NCBI GenBank assembly: GCA_030597485.1 | Contig: JAUVRU010000004.1 | Span: 1 to 22,986 of the forward strand | Direction of reading: 5' to 3' | DNA: 22,986 nucleotides | Origin: Anaerolineae bacterium | GTDB lineage: Bacteria; Chloroflexota; Anaerolineae; 4572-78; NAK82 | Shown: in pieces, positions 1 through 8,078 of the stretch | How positions within the stretch are numbered: position 1 is the stretch's first letter | How the letters are laid out: each line of letters begins with the position of its first letter | Position numbers and translations under genes: made by a program | Notes under the pieces: model-generated | The model's input: only the letters and a program-made list of their open reading frames with translations | The model's database searches: none | What the model was told of the DNA's origin: nothing

Positions 1-1
1 G

Positions 2-2599
2 ACGGGCGACGAGGTGCAGACACGCAAGGAGCACGAGCTCAAGATTATCCACGATATGGGGTTTGACACCTATTTTCTCATCGTGTGGGATCTCTGTGAG
101 TTCGCTCGACAGCGCGATATCTGGTGGAACGTGCGTGGTTCCGGCGCCGGTAGCCTGGTGGCATACGCTATCGGCATTACCAACCTGGACCCCCTCGCCA
201 ACCGTCTTCTGTTTGAACGTTTCCTCAATCCCGGACGCGTCAGCATGCCTGACATAGACCTGGACTATCCCGACGACCGACGGGACGAGATGATCAACTA
301 CACCATTGACAAATACGGCAAGGATAACGTAGCTCAGATCATCACGTTTGGCACGATGGGTGCTCGTGCCTCGATCCGTGACGTGGGCCGTGCTATGGAT
401 ATTCCGCTGCCGGAGGTAGACCGCATCGCCAAACTCATACCCGGCGGACCCAAAGTGAAGATCAGTCACGGGCTGGAGCAGTCACAGGAACTGAGAGAGG
501 TGTATGAGAGCGAGGATTACATCCAGCAGCTTATTGATACGGCGATGCACCTGGAAGGAGTGGCCCGTCACGCCAGCACACACGCCGCCGGTGTCATTGT
601 GGCTGATAGGCCATTGGTCGAGTACACCCCCCTGCATCGCCCCACCAAAGGGGGCACAGGCGCTGCCATCACCCAATACACGATGGAAGCACTCGAGTCG
701 ATTGGCCTGCTGAAGGTCGACTACCTCGGCCTTTCAACACTGACGATCATGCGTAAAGCGTGCGACTTGATCGAAGCCAGGCACGGTGTGAAGCTGGACC
801 TGGATACCATCCCCATTGATGACGAAAAGGCATTCAATCTGCTGAGCAGCGGCAACGTAACAGGCATCTTTCAGGTCGAGTCCGCTGGCATGCGGCGAGT
901 TCTGACGACTATGAAGCCAACCAGATTCGAGCACATCGTGGCCACGATCAGTCTGTACCGCCCCGGCCCGATGGAGTACATCGACGACTACATCGATCGC
1001 ATGCATGGTCGCGAGCCGGTGACCTACCGCCATCCCGCATTGAAGCCGATCCTGGAGGAGACCTACGGTATCATCGTCTACCAGGAACAGATCATACAGA
1101 TGGCCTCACATCTCTCAGGTTATTCTCCTGGCGAAGCAGATCTGATGCGGCGGGCAGTGGGCAAGAAGAAGGCGAAAGAGCTGCGCCAGCACCGGCAGAA
1201 ATTCGTACACGGCGCTGTCGAGCGAGAAATCCCCGAAGACGCGGCCAACAGGATATTTGATGACATTGAGTTTTTCGCTCGCTACGGTTTCAACAAGGCA
1301 CACGCGGCCGACTATGCCGTCATCACGTGTCAGACCGCGTACCTAAAAGCGCATTACTCAGCGGAGTACATGACCGCGCTGCTCACGGTAGAGCGCGGCA
1401 ACACCGACAAGGTGGGACTGCTCATTGGGGAATGCCGGACAATGGGATTCCAGGTGCTGCCGCCCGACGTCAACACCAGCGATGTGGATTTCGTCATTGA
1501 GGATCTGCCGGAGGGTTCGGCCATCCGTTTCGGACTGGGGGCAGTGAAGAATGTAGGCGAAGGCGCCGTTGAAGTCATCCTGCAAGCGCGCTCCGAGAAT
1601 GGCCCGTTTGCCAATGTCGATGAGTTCTGTCGCGTTGTGGATCTGCGACTGGTGAACCGGCGTGCTCTGGAGAGCCTGATAAAGGCAGGAGCTCTGCGGC
1701 CCCTTGGCCAACGAGCGCAGCTGCTGGCTGTGCTCGACCGAATGATGGGCCTGTCCAGCCAGACTCACCAGGCAGCGTCTGCGGGTCAAATGAGCATGTT
1801 CGACACGAGCGGCTTCAATGCGCCGGCGACCGGCTCCATCTTCTATCCGTTGCCGGAAATCGAGGATATCTCTCGTCGCGAGATGTTGGGATGGGAAAAG
1901 GAACTGGTCGGCGTCTATGTGTCCGAGCACCCGATGCAATCTCTGATGGCCAAGATACGCGACGCGGTCACCTGTTTCCTTGGGCAGATTGACGAGACGA
2001 TGGTTGGACACAAGGTAACGGTGGCTGGCATGATAAGCCGGGTGCGCCAGATTTTCACCAAGAACGGCCGGCCGATGTTGTTTGTCGAGCTAGAAGACGT
2101 GCAATCTACTATCGAACTGGTTGTCTTCCCACGACTCTATGAAGAGACCCGCGATATCTGGCAGGCAGGGAAATTCGTGGTTGTGCGTGGCACAGTTGAC
2201 ACCAAAGGGGGTAAGGGGCCGAAGATCGTGTGCCAGACTGTGGACGACAGGATTACCCACGCCCTCCCAGCAGACCAACCGCCGGAACCCGAACCCGGAC
2301 CCCGTTCAGCACCTCTTGACGCCACCGTCGAGGTTCAGTCCCCGACTCACGTGCAGGTCACCATGCACGGGACCGGCCACCCCGACCAGGACCGACAACA
2401 GGTGCGGACCGTCCACGATCTGCTCACCAGTATCAAGGGTGAGGAGGACACGCTCAGCTTCGTGATCACAAACGAGCGCGGCAGCATCCATCTCGACTTC
2501 CCCAACGCCACCACCCGAAACTGCGTGGAGTTGCAGCAGAAGTTGATCCATCTGCTGGGCGCAGCCGCGGTCAGGGTGGAAAACGGCCGTCAAGAGTGA
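2..2599 (+). CDS. dnaE: DNA polymerase III alpha subunit, 5'-truncated by the window edge
   Basis: Catalytic subunit of the replicative DNA polymerase. The reading frame is open to the window edge, so the start lies upstream; about 865 residues are present of a family length near 1150, and the N-terminal PHP domain and part of the palm are missing. Counting from the GTG codon at 14, the palm signature RGSGAGSLVAY is at residues 41-51 and the PDIDLD motif at 79-84, whose first two Asp match the two metal-binding Asp of E. coli PDFDVD. The fingers, helix-hairpin-helix region and an OB-fold (about residues 660-735) follow, then a C-terminal tail. The variant IWWN before RGSGAGS differs from the common GPGRGS context and fits Chloroflexota-like sequences (my recollection, not a search). 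The stop at 2597-2599 is followed by 158 bp before the next gene. The identification is very secure. Confidence 0.96.
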   Translation, partial: TGDEVQTRKEHELKIIHDMGFDTYFLIVWDLCEFARQRDIWWNVRGSGAGSLVAYAIGITNLDPLANRLLFERFLNPGRVSMPDIDLDYPDDRRDEMINYTIDKYGKDNVAQIITFGTMGARASIRDVGRAMDIPLPEVDRIAKLIPGGPKVKISHGLEQSQELREVYESEDYIQQLIDTAMHLEGVARHASTHAAGVIVADRPLVEYTPLHRPTKGGTGAAITQYTMEALESIGLLKVDYLGLSTLTIMRKACDLIEARHGVKLDLDTIPIDDEKAFNLLSSGNVTGIFQVESAGMRRVLTTMKPTRFEHIVATISLYRPGPMEYIDDYIDRMHGREPVTYRHPALKPILEETYGIIVYQEQIIQMASHLSGYSPGEADLMRRAVGKKKAKELRQHRQKFVHGAVEREIPEDAANRIFDDIEFFARYGFNKAHAADYAVITCQTAYLKAHYSAEYMTALLTVERGNTDKVGLLIGECRTMGFQVLPPDVNTSDVDFVIEDLPEGSAIRFGLGAVKNVGEGAVEVILQARSENGPFANVDEFCRVVDLRLVNRRALESLIKAGALRPLGQRAQLLAVLDRMMGLSSQTHQAASAGQMSMFDTSGFNAPATGSIFYPLPEIEDISRREMLGWEKELVGVYVSEHPMQSLMAKIRDAVTCFLGQIDETMVGHKVTVAGMISRVRQIFTKNGRPMLFVELEDVQSTIELVVFPRLYEETRDIWQAGKFVVVRGTVDTKGGKGPKIVCQTVDDRITHALPADQPPEPEPGPRSAPLDATVEVQSPTHVQVTMHGTGHPDQDRQQVRTVHDLLTSIKGEEDTLSFVITNERGSIHLDFPNATTRNCVELQQKLIHLLGAAAVRVENGRQE

Positions 2600-2616
2600 A
2601 ACCCATCAGTCCCCCT

Positions 2617-2645
2617 TTGACAGAGAGGCGTATGTGGTCTATACT
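2617..2645 (+). promoter_or_regulatory. Sigma70-type promoter of the phosphofructokinase gene
   Basis: A perfect -35 hexamer TTGACA (2617-2622) and a -10 hexamer TATACT (2640-2645) are separated by 17 bp, the optimal spacing. They lie 112 bp upstream of the ATG at 2758, which gives a leader of about 105 nt. This suggests the kinase gene is transcribed independently of dnaE. Confidence 0.7.
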
Positions 2646-2757
2646 GCACTTCATCGCCGCGAGCAGAACGGCTGATCTGCGCCCTCTGCAATGGGAGACC
2701 AAAAGCGGCCAGGCCCAAACACAACTGATTCCCCCTTAGATTCAGGAGTGTCATACG

Positions 2758-3915
2758 ATGATAATCGGAGTACTCACTGGCGGAGGCGATGTCCCCGGCC
2801 TCAATCCGACCATCAAAGCTTTGGTGTACCGAGCCCAAGAAGAAGGATACGAGGTCCTGGGTTTCCGACGGGGTTGGTGGGGGCCTCTCCACTACGACCT
2901 CGGCGATGATAGCCTGAACTGGGAACGTGTCATCCGCCTTGACAAACATGCTGTGCGCACCGTGGACCGCACCGGCGGCACTTTTCTGCACACATCACGC
3001 ACGCGTCCCTCACACGTGGCCAGCGCCGACCTCCCCGATTTCTTGCGGGGGGCAGACTTCGACCCCGAGGATGGACAGATTCACGATTGCACACCTCACG
3101 TGTTGGACGTCCTCGAACGCCTTGAGATAGACGTGTTGGTCCCGATAGGAGGAGATGACACCCTGAGTTACGGCCTTCGCCTGCACGAGGAGGGTATGCG
3201 TGTCATCGCCATCCCCAAGACGATGGACAATGATGTATATGGGACAGACTATTGCATCGGCTTCTCCACTGCCGTCACCCGCAGCGTCCGTTTCATTCAC
3301 AGCTTGCGCACGTCGGCCGGCTCCCACGAGCGAATCGGCGTCATCGAGTTGTTCGGACGCAATTCGGGCGAGACCTCTCTGATTGCAGCCTACCTGGCCG
3401 GCGTGGACCGCGCCATCATCTCCGAAGTCCCGTTCGACCCGGAGAAGCTGGCCAAGCTGGTGATGGAAGACAAGCGCAGCAATCCCAGTAATTATGCCAT
3501 GATTACCATTTCCGAAGGCGCCAGCATTATGGGTGAAGGCATAGTGGAGTACGGGAAGGCCGATGCGTACGGGCACCGGAAGCTGGGTGGTATCGGGACT
3601 GAAACCTCCGACTTGTTGAAGAAACTCACCGGCGAGCGCACGCTCTACCAACAGGTAGCCTACTTGATGCGCAGTGGAGCACCGGACTCTATGGACCTGA
3701 TGGTCGGGTTCAACTATGCGAACATGGCTATGGACCTGATTTCAGGGGGCAAGACCGGTCGGATGGTCGCGATCCGGCAGGGCAAATACACAAACATCCC
3801 TATGGCGACCCTGTCAGAAGGCGTGAAGCGAGTTGACGTAGACGAGCTGTACGATGTGGACGAGTACCGCCCCAAGATTCGTCACGTTGATGGCAAACCT
3901 ATGTTCCTCTACTAG
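2758..3915 (+). CDS. 6-phosphofructokinase, probably pyrophosphate-dependent
   Basis: Phosphorylates fructose 6-phosphate to fructose 1,6-bisphosphate in glycolysis. The N-terminus has the donor-binding loop [11 protein letters not shown] (residues 6-16). The motif GGDDT (131-135) puts Asp134 where E. coli ATP-PfkA has Gly104, and PKTMDND (153-159) puts Lys154 where E. coli has Gly124. In the PFK family this Asp/Lys pair marks pyrophosphate as phosphoryl donor, in which case the reaction is reversible. A GR-containing substrate motif (ELFGRNSG) replaces the usual MGR, with Phe for Met. At 385 residues it is longer than ATP-PfkA (about 320) and within the range of the PPi/mixed-substrate groups. 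GGAG lies 9 nt before the ATG, a near-consensus promoter is upstream and an intrinsic terminator downstream, so it is probably a single-gene unit. Confidence 0.93.
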   Translation: MIIGVLTGGGDVPGLNPTIKALVYRAQEEGYEVLGFRRGWWGPLHYDLGDDSLNWERVIRLDKHAVRTVDRTGGTFLHTSRTRPSHVASADLPDFLRGADFDPEDGQIHDCTPHVLDVLERLEIDVLVPIGGDDTLSYGLRLHEEGMRVIAIPKTMDNDVYGTDYCIGFSTAVTRSVRFIHSLRTSAGSHERIGVIELFGRNSGETSLIAAYLAGVDRAIISEVPFDPEKLAKLVMEDKRSNPSNYAMITISEGASIMGEGIVEYGKADAYGHRKLGGIGTETSDLLKKLTGERTLYQQVAYLMRSGAPDSMDLMVGFNYANMAMDLISGGKTGRMVAIRQGKYTNIPMATLSEGVKRVDVDELYDVDEYRPKIRHVDGKPMFLY

Positions 3916-3961
3916 GCCAGTGGTGTCCCCCCTGGAGACGGAAGACCGGTTGCGCCTTGTT

Positions 3962-3998
3962 CTCTCGCAGGCTAGCATGCCTGCGGGAGTTTTCTTCT
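3962..3998 (+). terminator. Rho-independent terminator after the phosphofructokinase gene
   Basis: A 10-bp GC-rich stem (CTCTCGCAGG at 3962-3971 with CCTGCGGGAG at 3980-3989, one G-T pair) has an 8-nt loop and is followed directly by TTTTCTTCT. It lies 47 bp after the phosphofructokinase stop codon. Confidence 0.8.
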
Positions 3999-4049
3999 GA
4001 GGGATGCCAGCATGCCTTCCCCACACTATGACTGACCGGAAAACGAGTG

Positions 4050-4171
4050 TATAATGGGCTCAAGTCACACTTGATGCCGCAACACGTGATGGTCGCATGG
4101 GGCTGGGAAACGTGTGCTGACCGCGCAGCGGTGAATCCCATCCCTTCACACGCACGAGGGGGTTTGTAGGC
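4050..4171 (+). promoter_or_regulatory. -10 element and possibly structured 5' leader of the M50 peptidase gene
   Basis: A perfect TATAAT lies at 4050-4055; I see no convincing -35 box at the right distance. The predicted leader of about 110 nt contains several complementary pairs: ACACGT (4082-4087) with ACGTGT (4110-4115), ATGGG (4097-4101) with CCCAT (4137-4141), and a tight hairpin ACCGC-GCA-GCGGT (4120-4132). Some of these are mutually exclusive, so alternative folds are possible. A GAGGGGG purine run precedes the GTG start. The -10 is fairly clear; a regulatory role for the leader is speculative. Confidence 0.4.
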
Positions 4172-5287
4172 GTGACAGCCAACATAAGACTGGGACGGTT
4201 ATGGGGCATTCCCATCGGACTGCACGTAAGCTGGTTCCTCATTTTTGGCTTGGTCACGTGGTCACTGGCTTCAGGCTACTTCCCTGAGGGATATCCTGAC
4301 ATTCCTGGGCCGGCCTACTGGCTGCTGGCAGCGATAACCAGTCTGTTGTTCTTCGGGTCTGTGCTTGCTCACGAGCTGGGACATTCATTCGTCGCCGTTC
4401 GTTATGGCGTCCCGGTCCGCGGCATCACCTTGTTTATCTTCGGCGGTGTAGCGCAGATTGGGGAGGAACCTCCGACTGCCGGAACCGAATTCCGCATCGC
4501 CATTGCCGGCCCCCTGACCAGTCTGGCCCTGGCAGGTGTCTTTGGAAGCATCTACTTCCTTGATCGGCACGTTTCATATCTGGCCGCACCCAGTCTCTGG
4601 CTTATGCGGATCAACTTCATACTGGCTGCCTTCAACATGATCCCCGGCTTCCCGCTGGATGGCGGGCGAGTCTTGCGGGCTGCGGTTTGGGGCCTTAGCG
4701 GTAGCTTCTACCGGGCCAACCAAATGGCCTCTCTCACCGGGCAGATCACCGCGTTCGGATTCATCGGGGTGGGGCTGTTGACTGTGCTTACCGGTAACGT
4801 CTTCAATGGTCTTTGGCTGGTTCTCATTGGGTGGTTCTTGCAGAACGCCGCCGCCAGCAGCTACGCACAGTCCAATCTCCAGCATTCTCTGCGAGGGGTC
4901 GAGGCGGGCCAGGTGATGCGCCGTGACTGTGCCCGAGTGCCTGGGCACATCTTGCTGGAACAGCTGGTTGAGGAAAGCATCCTGGGTCGCGGTCAGCGAT
5001 GTTTCTTCGTGACCGATGGCAACGTCTTGCAGGGCATGGTATCCCTACGCGATGTGACCCAACTGCCACGCCCCGAATGGGGTCAGGTCACTGCTGAGCA
5101 AGCCATGGTGCCGTGGGACCGGCTGGTACGGGTCAGCCCCGACACGGAGCTGATAACCGCTCTGAGAATCATGGACGACGCAAACGTCGCTCAGGTGCCG
5201 GTACTGGAGGGCAACCAGCTCCTGGGTGTGTTGTCACGGGAACAGATACTCCACTACATACGCGCACGGGCGGAGCTGGGCATGTGA
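4172..5287 (+). CDS. Site-2-protease-like M50 zinc metallopeptidase with CBS domain pair
   Basis: Integral membrane protease of the S2P/M50 family, which cuts substrates inside the membrane (anti-sigma factors are typical targets; the substrate here is unknown). The zinc motif HELGH is at residues 67-71 in a membrane segment, and the third ligand motif FPLDGGR at 160-166 supplies Asp163. Hydrophobic segments lie near 20-35, 48-66, 108-130, 145-158 and 190-225. The C-terminal part (about 245-368) contains two CBS repeats, which usually bind adenosyl nucleotides and suggest control by energy state. The length of 371 residues fits the CBS-containing subgroup. The start is GTG, behind a purine-rich stretch. 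It is isolated from the PFK gene by a terminator and has 241 bp before the next gene. Confidence 0.92.
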   Translation: MTANIRLGRLWGIPIGLHVSWFLIFGLVTWSLASGYFPEGYPDIPGPAYWLLAAITSLLFFGSVLAHELGHSFVAVRYGVPVRGITLFIFGGVAQIGEEPPTAGTEFRIAIAGPLTSLALAGVFGSIYFLDRHVSYLAAPSLWLMRINFILAAFNMIPGFPLDGGRVLRAAVWGLSGSFYRANQMASLTGQITAFGFIGVGLLTVLTGNVFNGLWLVLIGWFLQNAAASSYAQSNLQHSLRGVEAGQVMRRDCARVPGHILLEQLVEESILGRGQRCFFVTDGNVLQGMVSLRDVTQLPRPEWGQVTAEQAMVPWDRLVRVSPDTELITALRIMDDANVAQVPVLEGNQLLGVLSREQILHYIRARAELGM

Positions 5288-5341
5288 TGGACCTTCAGGC
5301 AACCCAGTTAAGCGGGTGCATCGCCGTCGCTTCTGCGCACA

Positions 5342-5361
5342 AGGTGCCTGATAAGGCACTT
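5342..5361 (+). other. Small hairpin in the gap after the M50 peptidase gene
   Basis: GTGCCT (5344-5349) and AGGCAC (5354-5359) form a 6-bp stem around a GATA loop, extendable to 8 bp with a G-T and an A-T pair. There is no T-run after it, so it is at best a weak or factor-assisted transcription end. The rest of the 241-bp gap (5288-5528) shows no recognisable gene or clear promoter. Confidence 0.3.
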
Positions 5362-5528
5362 CCCACTGCTGCAATACGCAGGATCATCATCCCGGGCGTA
5401 ACGGAACGTCTCACCTTTCCTTGAGTTGGCCCCAGTACACACGTCCGGCAGGAACTGCGTGGCCCACTATTGGTTCTGTTCACATACGCGACGCTCGGTG
5501 ATGTTGAATATCACAGGAGATCCTTGGG

Positions 5529-6839
5529 ATGTATTCGATTTCTATGCAAATGCTGTTGATCCTGATGCTGGTGATTGTCAACGGGGTCCTTGCCATGTCG
5601 GAGGCCGCCTTCGTCGCAGCGCGCAAGGCGCGACTGAAACAGTGGGCCAACGAGGGCAATGCAAAAGCAGGCGCTGCCCTTGAATTGGCCAACACCCCCA
5701 ACCTGTTCCTCTCCACCGTACAGATTGGCATCACAGCAATCGGCATACTGTCCGGCGCCATTGGAGGAACGACAATCGCTGAGACGCTGGCAACCCAGTT
5801 GAGCCAGATCAGCTGGCTGGCACCCTACAGCGAAGCTGTTGCCGTCGCCATTGTCGTGATCTGTATTACCTACCTGTCGCTTGTCATTGGCGAACTGGTT
5901 CCCAAGCGATTGGCTCTGCACAGCTCCGAGAGGATCGCCTGCGCTGTTGCCGGGCCGATGCGCACATTGTCCAGGATCACTTCACCCATCATTCACCTGC
6001 TAAGTCTGTCAACTGAGTTTGTGCTTCGCGCATTCGGCGTCCTGACGTCTGCAGAACCGCCGGTGACGGAAGGGGAAATCAAGGTCCTGATCGAACAGGC
6101 CACTCAAGCCGGGGTGTTTGAGGAAACCGAACAAGATATGCTCGAAGGCGTGTTTCGGCTGAACGACCGACGGATCGGTGCTTTGATGACGCCCAGGACC
6201 GATATTGCGTGGCTCTCAATTGACGACACGATTGACGAAATCCGCCATCTGGTATCCAGCGAACGGCACAACCTCTTTCCGGTGTGTCAAGGCGACCTTG
6301 ACAACGTCCTGGGCGTGGTGCGGGCAAAGGACTTGTTGGTCACCAGTCTGGCAAGTCAGTCCATTGACCTGAAAGAATCGCTGCACGCCCCCATCTTCAT
6401 ACCGGAGAGCACGCTCGCGTCAAACGTGCTCGAATTGTTCAAGAAGTCCGAGCTACACCTGGCATTGGTGATAGACGAATACGGTGGCCTTCAGGGAATG
6501 GTCACCATCAATGACATCCTGGAAGAGATCGTCGGTGACATAGAGATGGACAGACCACAGGCAGTCCAGCGTCAAGACGGCTCCTGGTTGTTTGATGGCA
6601 TGTTGCCGGTGCACGATTTCAAGGAGATATTCCGAATCAAGAGACTGCCCGGAGAGGAGAGAGAGCACTATCAGACGTTGGGAGGCTTCATAATGATGCG
6701 CCTCGGCCGCGTTCCAGCTGTGGTCGATAGTTTTGAATGGGGTGGGCTGCGCTTCGAGGTGATGGATATGGATGGAAGACGAGTGGACAAAGTGCTGGTA
6801 GTGCAGGTTGGCCCCGATACTACCTCTTCTGATACTTGA
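5529..6839 (+). CDS. CNNM/HlyC-CorC family membrane protein (DUF21, two CBS, CorC_HlyC)
   Basis: Membrane protein of the family that includes bacterial CorB/CorC and MpfA (magnesium/cobalt efflux) and polyamine exporter PaeA; the exact substrate cannot be read from sequence. The N-terminal DUF21 domain (about residues 1-185) has hydrophobic segments near 5-25, 58-80, 95-120 and 130-160, with the conserved SEAAF and GELVPK motifs. A pair of CBS domains covers about 205-335, including a typical LVIDEYGG segment, and the CorC_HlyC domain makes up about 345-430. The length of 436 residues is normal. AGGAGA lies 9 nt before the ATG. The 3' end overlaps the convergent EutN-family gene by 20 bp. Old 'hemolysin' annotations of this family are misleading. 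Confidence 0.94.
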   Translation: MYSISMQMLLILMLVIVNGVLAMSEAAFVAARKARLKQWANEGNAKAGAALELANTPNLFLSTVQIGITAIGILSGAIGGTTIAETLATQLSQISWLAPYSEAVAVAIVVICITYLSLVIGELVPKRLALHSSERIACAVAGPMRTLSRITSPIIHLLSLSTEFVLRAFGVLTSAEPPVTEGEIKVLIEQATQAGVFEETEQDMLEGVFRLNDRRIGALMTPRTDIAWLSIDDTIDEIRHLVSSERHNLFPVCQGDLDNVLGVVRAKDLLVTSLASQSIDLKESLHAPIFIPESTLASNVLELFKKSELHLALVIDEYGGLQGMVTINDILEEIVGDIEMDRPQAVQRQDGSWLFDGMLPVHDFKEIFRIKRLPGEEREHYQTLGGFIMMRLGRVPAVVDSFEWGGLRFEVMDMDGRRVDKVLVVQVGPDTTSSDT

Positions 6840-7110
6840 CCTGCCCCCCAACTTCCCACGTATCCACGATCCCCATCACGACGGCATCACAAGGACGCCG
6901 GTCGGTGACGGTCGTCTGGCGCGCAGGGCTGCCGCTGGTATACATCACCACTTCCTCTACTCCAGCTCCCACCACATCCACGGCGATCGCATACCCATCG
7001 TGCGGCTCACCATCGACGTTCAGCCGCTGCAAGACCAGGAGCTTCACTCCCTCAAGTTTCTCATCCTTGCGCGTGGAAACCAGTGTCCCGACCACCTTGC
7101 CCAGAAGCAT
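6820..7110 (-). CDS. EutN/CcmL-family bacterial microcompartment vertex protein (solitary)
   Basis: Proteins of this family form pentamers that cap the vertices of bacterial microcompartments such as carboxysomes and Eut/Pdu organelles. The N-terminus MLLGKVVGTLVSTRK, the LEGVKLLV stretch, the AVDVVGAGVGEVV-like segment (here VDVVGAGVEEVV) and the SGSPARQT motif, followed by a VMGIVD C-terminal strand, are diagnostic. The length of 96 residues is typical. I chose the start at 7108-7110 because GGAGG lies about 7 nt upstream; a longer frame would add 12 residues without such a site. No hexameric shell (BMC-H or BMC-T) or signature enzyme is present nearby, so it is a lone vertex protein. It is transcribed from its own promoter, divergent from the GntR regulator, and its 3' end overlaps the transporter gene by 20 bp. 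Confidence 0.9.
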   Translation of the reverse strand: MLLGKVVGTLVSTRKDEKLEGVKLLVLQRLNVDGEPHDGYAIAVDVVGAGVEEVVMYTSGSPARQTTVTDRRPCDAVVMGIVDTWEVGGQVKYQKR

Positions 7111-7200
7111 ATCTATCCTCCGAACGCCCAGCGTTGAACCTGTCACCCGATTCGAGACACAGACCCTTCGCCTATTCCGATTTCTTCATTTGAGTCTCCG

Positions 7201-7229
7201 AGTCTACACTACGTCCGGCTCGGTGTCAA
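7201..7229 (-). promoter_or_regulatory. Promoter of the EutN-family gene
   Basis: Read on the minus strand, a perfect -35 TTGACA (7229-7224) is followed after 17 bp by TAGACT (7206-7201), matching four of six -10 positions. It stands about 90 bp upstream of the EutN start and back to back with the GntR promoter. Confidence 0.6.
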
Positions 7230-7235
7230 AAACCC

Positions 7236-7264
7236 TTGACAATCACAGGACAATGTGATAAGAT
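7236..7264 (+). promoter_or_regulatory. Promoter of the GntR regulator and hydroxylase operon
   Basis: A perfect -35 TTGACA (7236-7241) lies 17 bp from an extended -10, TG-A-TAAGAT (7256-7264). It precedes the regulator ATG by 46 bp. Only 6 bp separate its -35 from that of the divergent EutN promoter, so a single bound regulator could affect both. Confidence 0.65.
7242..7259. promoter_or_regulatory. Perfect palindrome between -35 and -10, candidate operator
   Basis: ATCACA-N6-TGTGAT is a perfect 6-6-6 inverted repeat filling the 17-bp spacer of the GntR promoter. A protein bound here would block RNA polymerase. It is the reverse arrangement of the CRP consensus half-sites, so I do not call it a CRP site. 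An autoregulatory site of the adjacent FCD regulator is the simplest reading. Confidence 0.45.
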
Positions 7265-7270
7265 AGGAAT

Positions 7271-7281
7271 TGGTCAGGCCA
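7271..7281. promoter_or_regulatory. FadR-type operator candidate (TGGTCAGGCCA)
   Basis: The site matches the FadR-subfamily pattern TGGT-N3-ACCA except for one position (G for A) and lies inside a longer imperfect dyad AATTGG-N5-CCATTT (7268-7284). It covers the predicted transcription start of the regulator gene, a typical place for autorepression. Confidence 0.45.
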
Positions 7282-7310
7282 TTTTACCTAATCCATTCCC
7301 AGGACCTGAA

Positions 7311-8015
7311 ATGAAGTTCAGAGAACTCCGCAAACAGGTGCTCTCCGAGGAAATCGTCAAAGAAATACTCTCCATGATTGAGTCTGGGGAGATTGGCCCT
7401 GGGGACAAGTTGCCGCCGGAGCGGGAGCTGGCTGCCACCCTGAACGTCAGCCGACCGTCACTCAGGGAGGCACTGCGCGCCCTGGCCATTATGAACGTCA
7501 TCGAGATCGCTCAGGGCGACGGCATCTACGTCACCACATTGGAACCGGAGCTGCTCACTCAGCATCTCGAATTCATCTTCTCGCTGGAGGACTCCACCTT
7601 CCTCCAGCTGTTCGAGGCTCGCAGAATCGTGGAAGCAGGGTGCGCCGAACTGGCCGCAGAGCGGGCTCAGGACGACGACATCTCAGCCATCGAGTCAATC
7701 CTGGTCGAATCCACTGATAGCGTGGATGACGCGGACAGGTTCCTCCAAGTCGACATCAGACTCCACGACCGAATCGCCCAAATCGCTGACAACCCTATGC
7801 TCAGCCGCTTTATGGCCAGCATCAGTCGGCTCAGCCGCGCCAGCCGCAGCATAACCACCGACATACCCGGAGTCCGTGAGCAATCGGCACAAGACCACCG
7901 GGCCATAGTGGAGGCAATCGCAGCTCGTAATCCCGAGGCAGCCCGACAGGCTATGCTTCAACACCTGCGCCACGTGGAGGGAAGCCTCAAGGTAGTATCG
8001 CACGCCGCTCCGTAA
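7311..8015 (+). CDS. GntR-family transcriptional regulator, FCD (FadR) subfamily
   Basis: DNA-binding regulator that senses a small, often carboxylate, ligand. The N-terminal winged helix-turn-helix (about residues 5-70) has the typical LPPERELAATLNVSRPSLREALRAL segment in two parts around residues 33-58. The C-terminal FCD domain (about 85-220) keeps the metal-site pattern: Asp and His in DIRLHDRIA, His in QDHRAIVEAI and His in the LQHLRHVE region. The 234 residues are a normal length. I chose the ATG at 7311, preceded by AGGA; an upstream TTG would sit inside the promoter. Probably it controls itself, the downstream CoxG/cyclase/molybdenum hydroxylase genes and possibly the divergent EutN gene. 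The ligand is unknown; it may be a substrate or product of the hydroxylase. Confidence 0.92.
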   Translation: MKFRELRKQVLSEEIVKEILSMIESGEIGPGDKLPPERELAATLNVSRPSLREALRALAIMNVIEIAQGDGIYVTTLEPELLTQHLEFIFSLEDSTFLQLFEARRIVEAGCAELAAERAQDDDISAIESILVESTDSVDDADRFLQVDIRLHDRIAQIADNPMLSRFMASISRLSRASRSITTDIPGVREQSAQDHRAIVEAIAARNPEAARQAMLQHLRHVEGSLKVVSHAAP

Positions 8016-8078
8016 GCACATCGAGCAAACCGATCGCAGGTGTATAGCAGCACGTTGACGAAACGCCAGGACGAATTG

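Noticed and set aside
1358..2011. A 217-codon minus-strand frame within dnaE.
   Set aside because: It is a shadow of the polymerase gene and has no start context or family signature.
4082..4144. Cobalamin or c-di-AMP (ydaO) riboswitch, suggested by GGGAA and GGTGAATCCC.
   Set aside because: The B12 box, GCCACTG and the CAGCTAACC-type ydaO core are missing; the short matches alone are not sufficient.
5287..5424. A 45-codon frame whose ATG overlaps the M50 peptidase stop (TGATG).
   Set aside because: The stop/start overlap is attractive, but there is no ribosome binding site, no recognisable motif and no conserved partner; it is probably chance.
7242..7259. CRP/FNR-type binding site.
   Set aside because: The half-sites are in the reverse order (TCACA then TGTGA) relative to the CRP consensus TGTGA-N6-TCACA.
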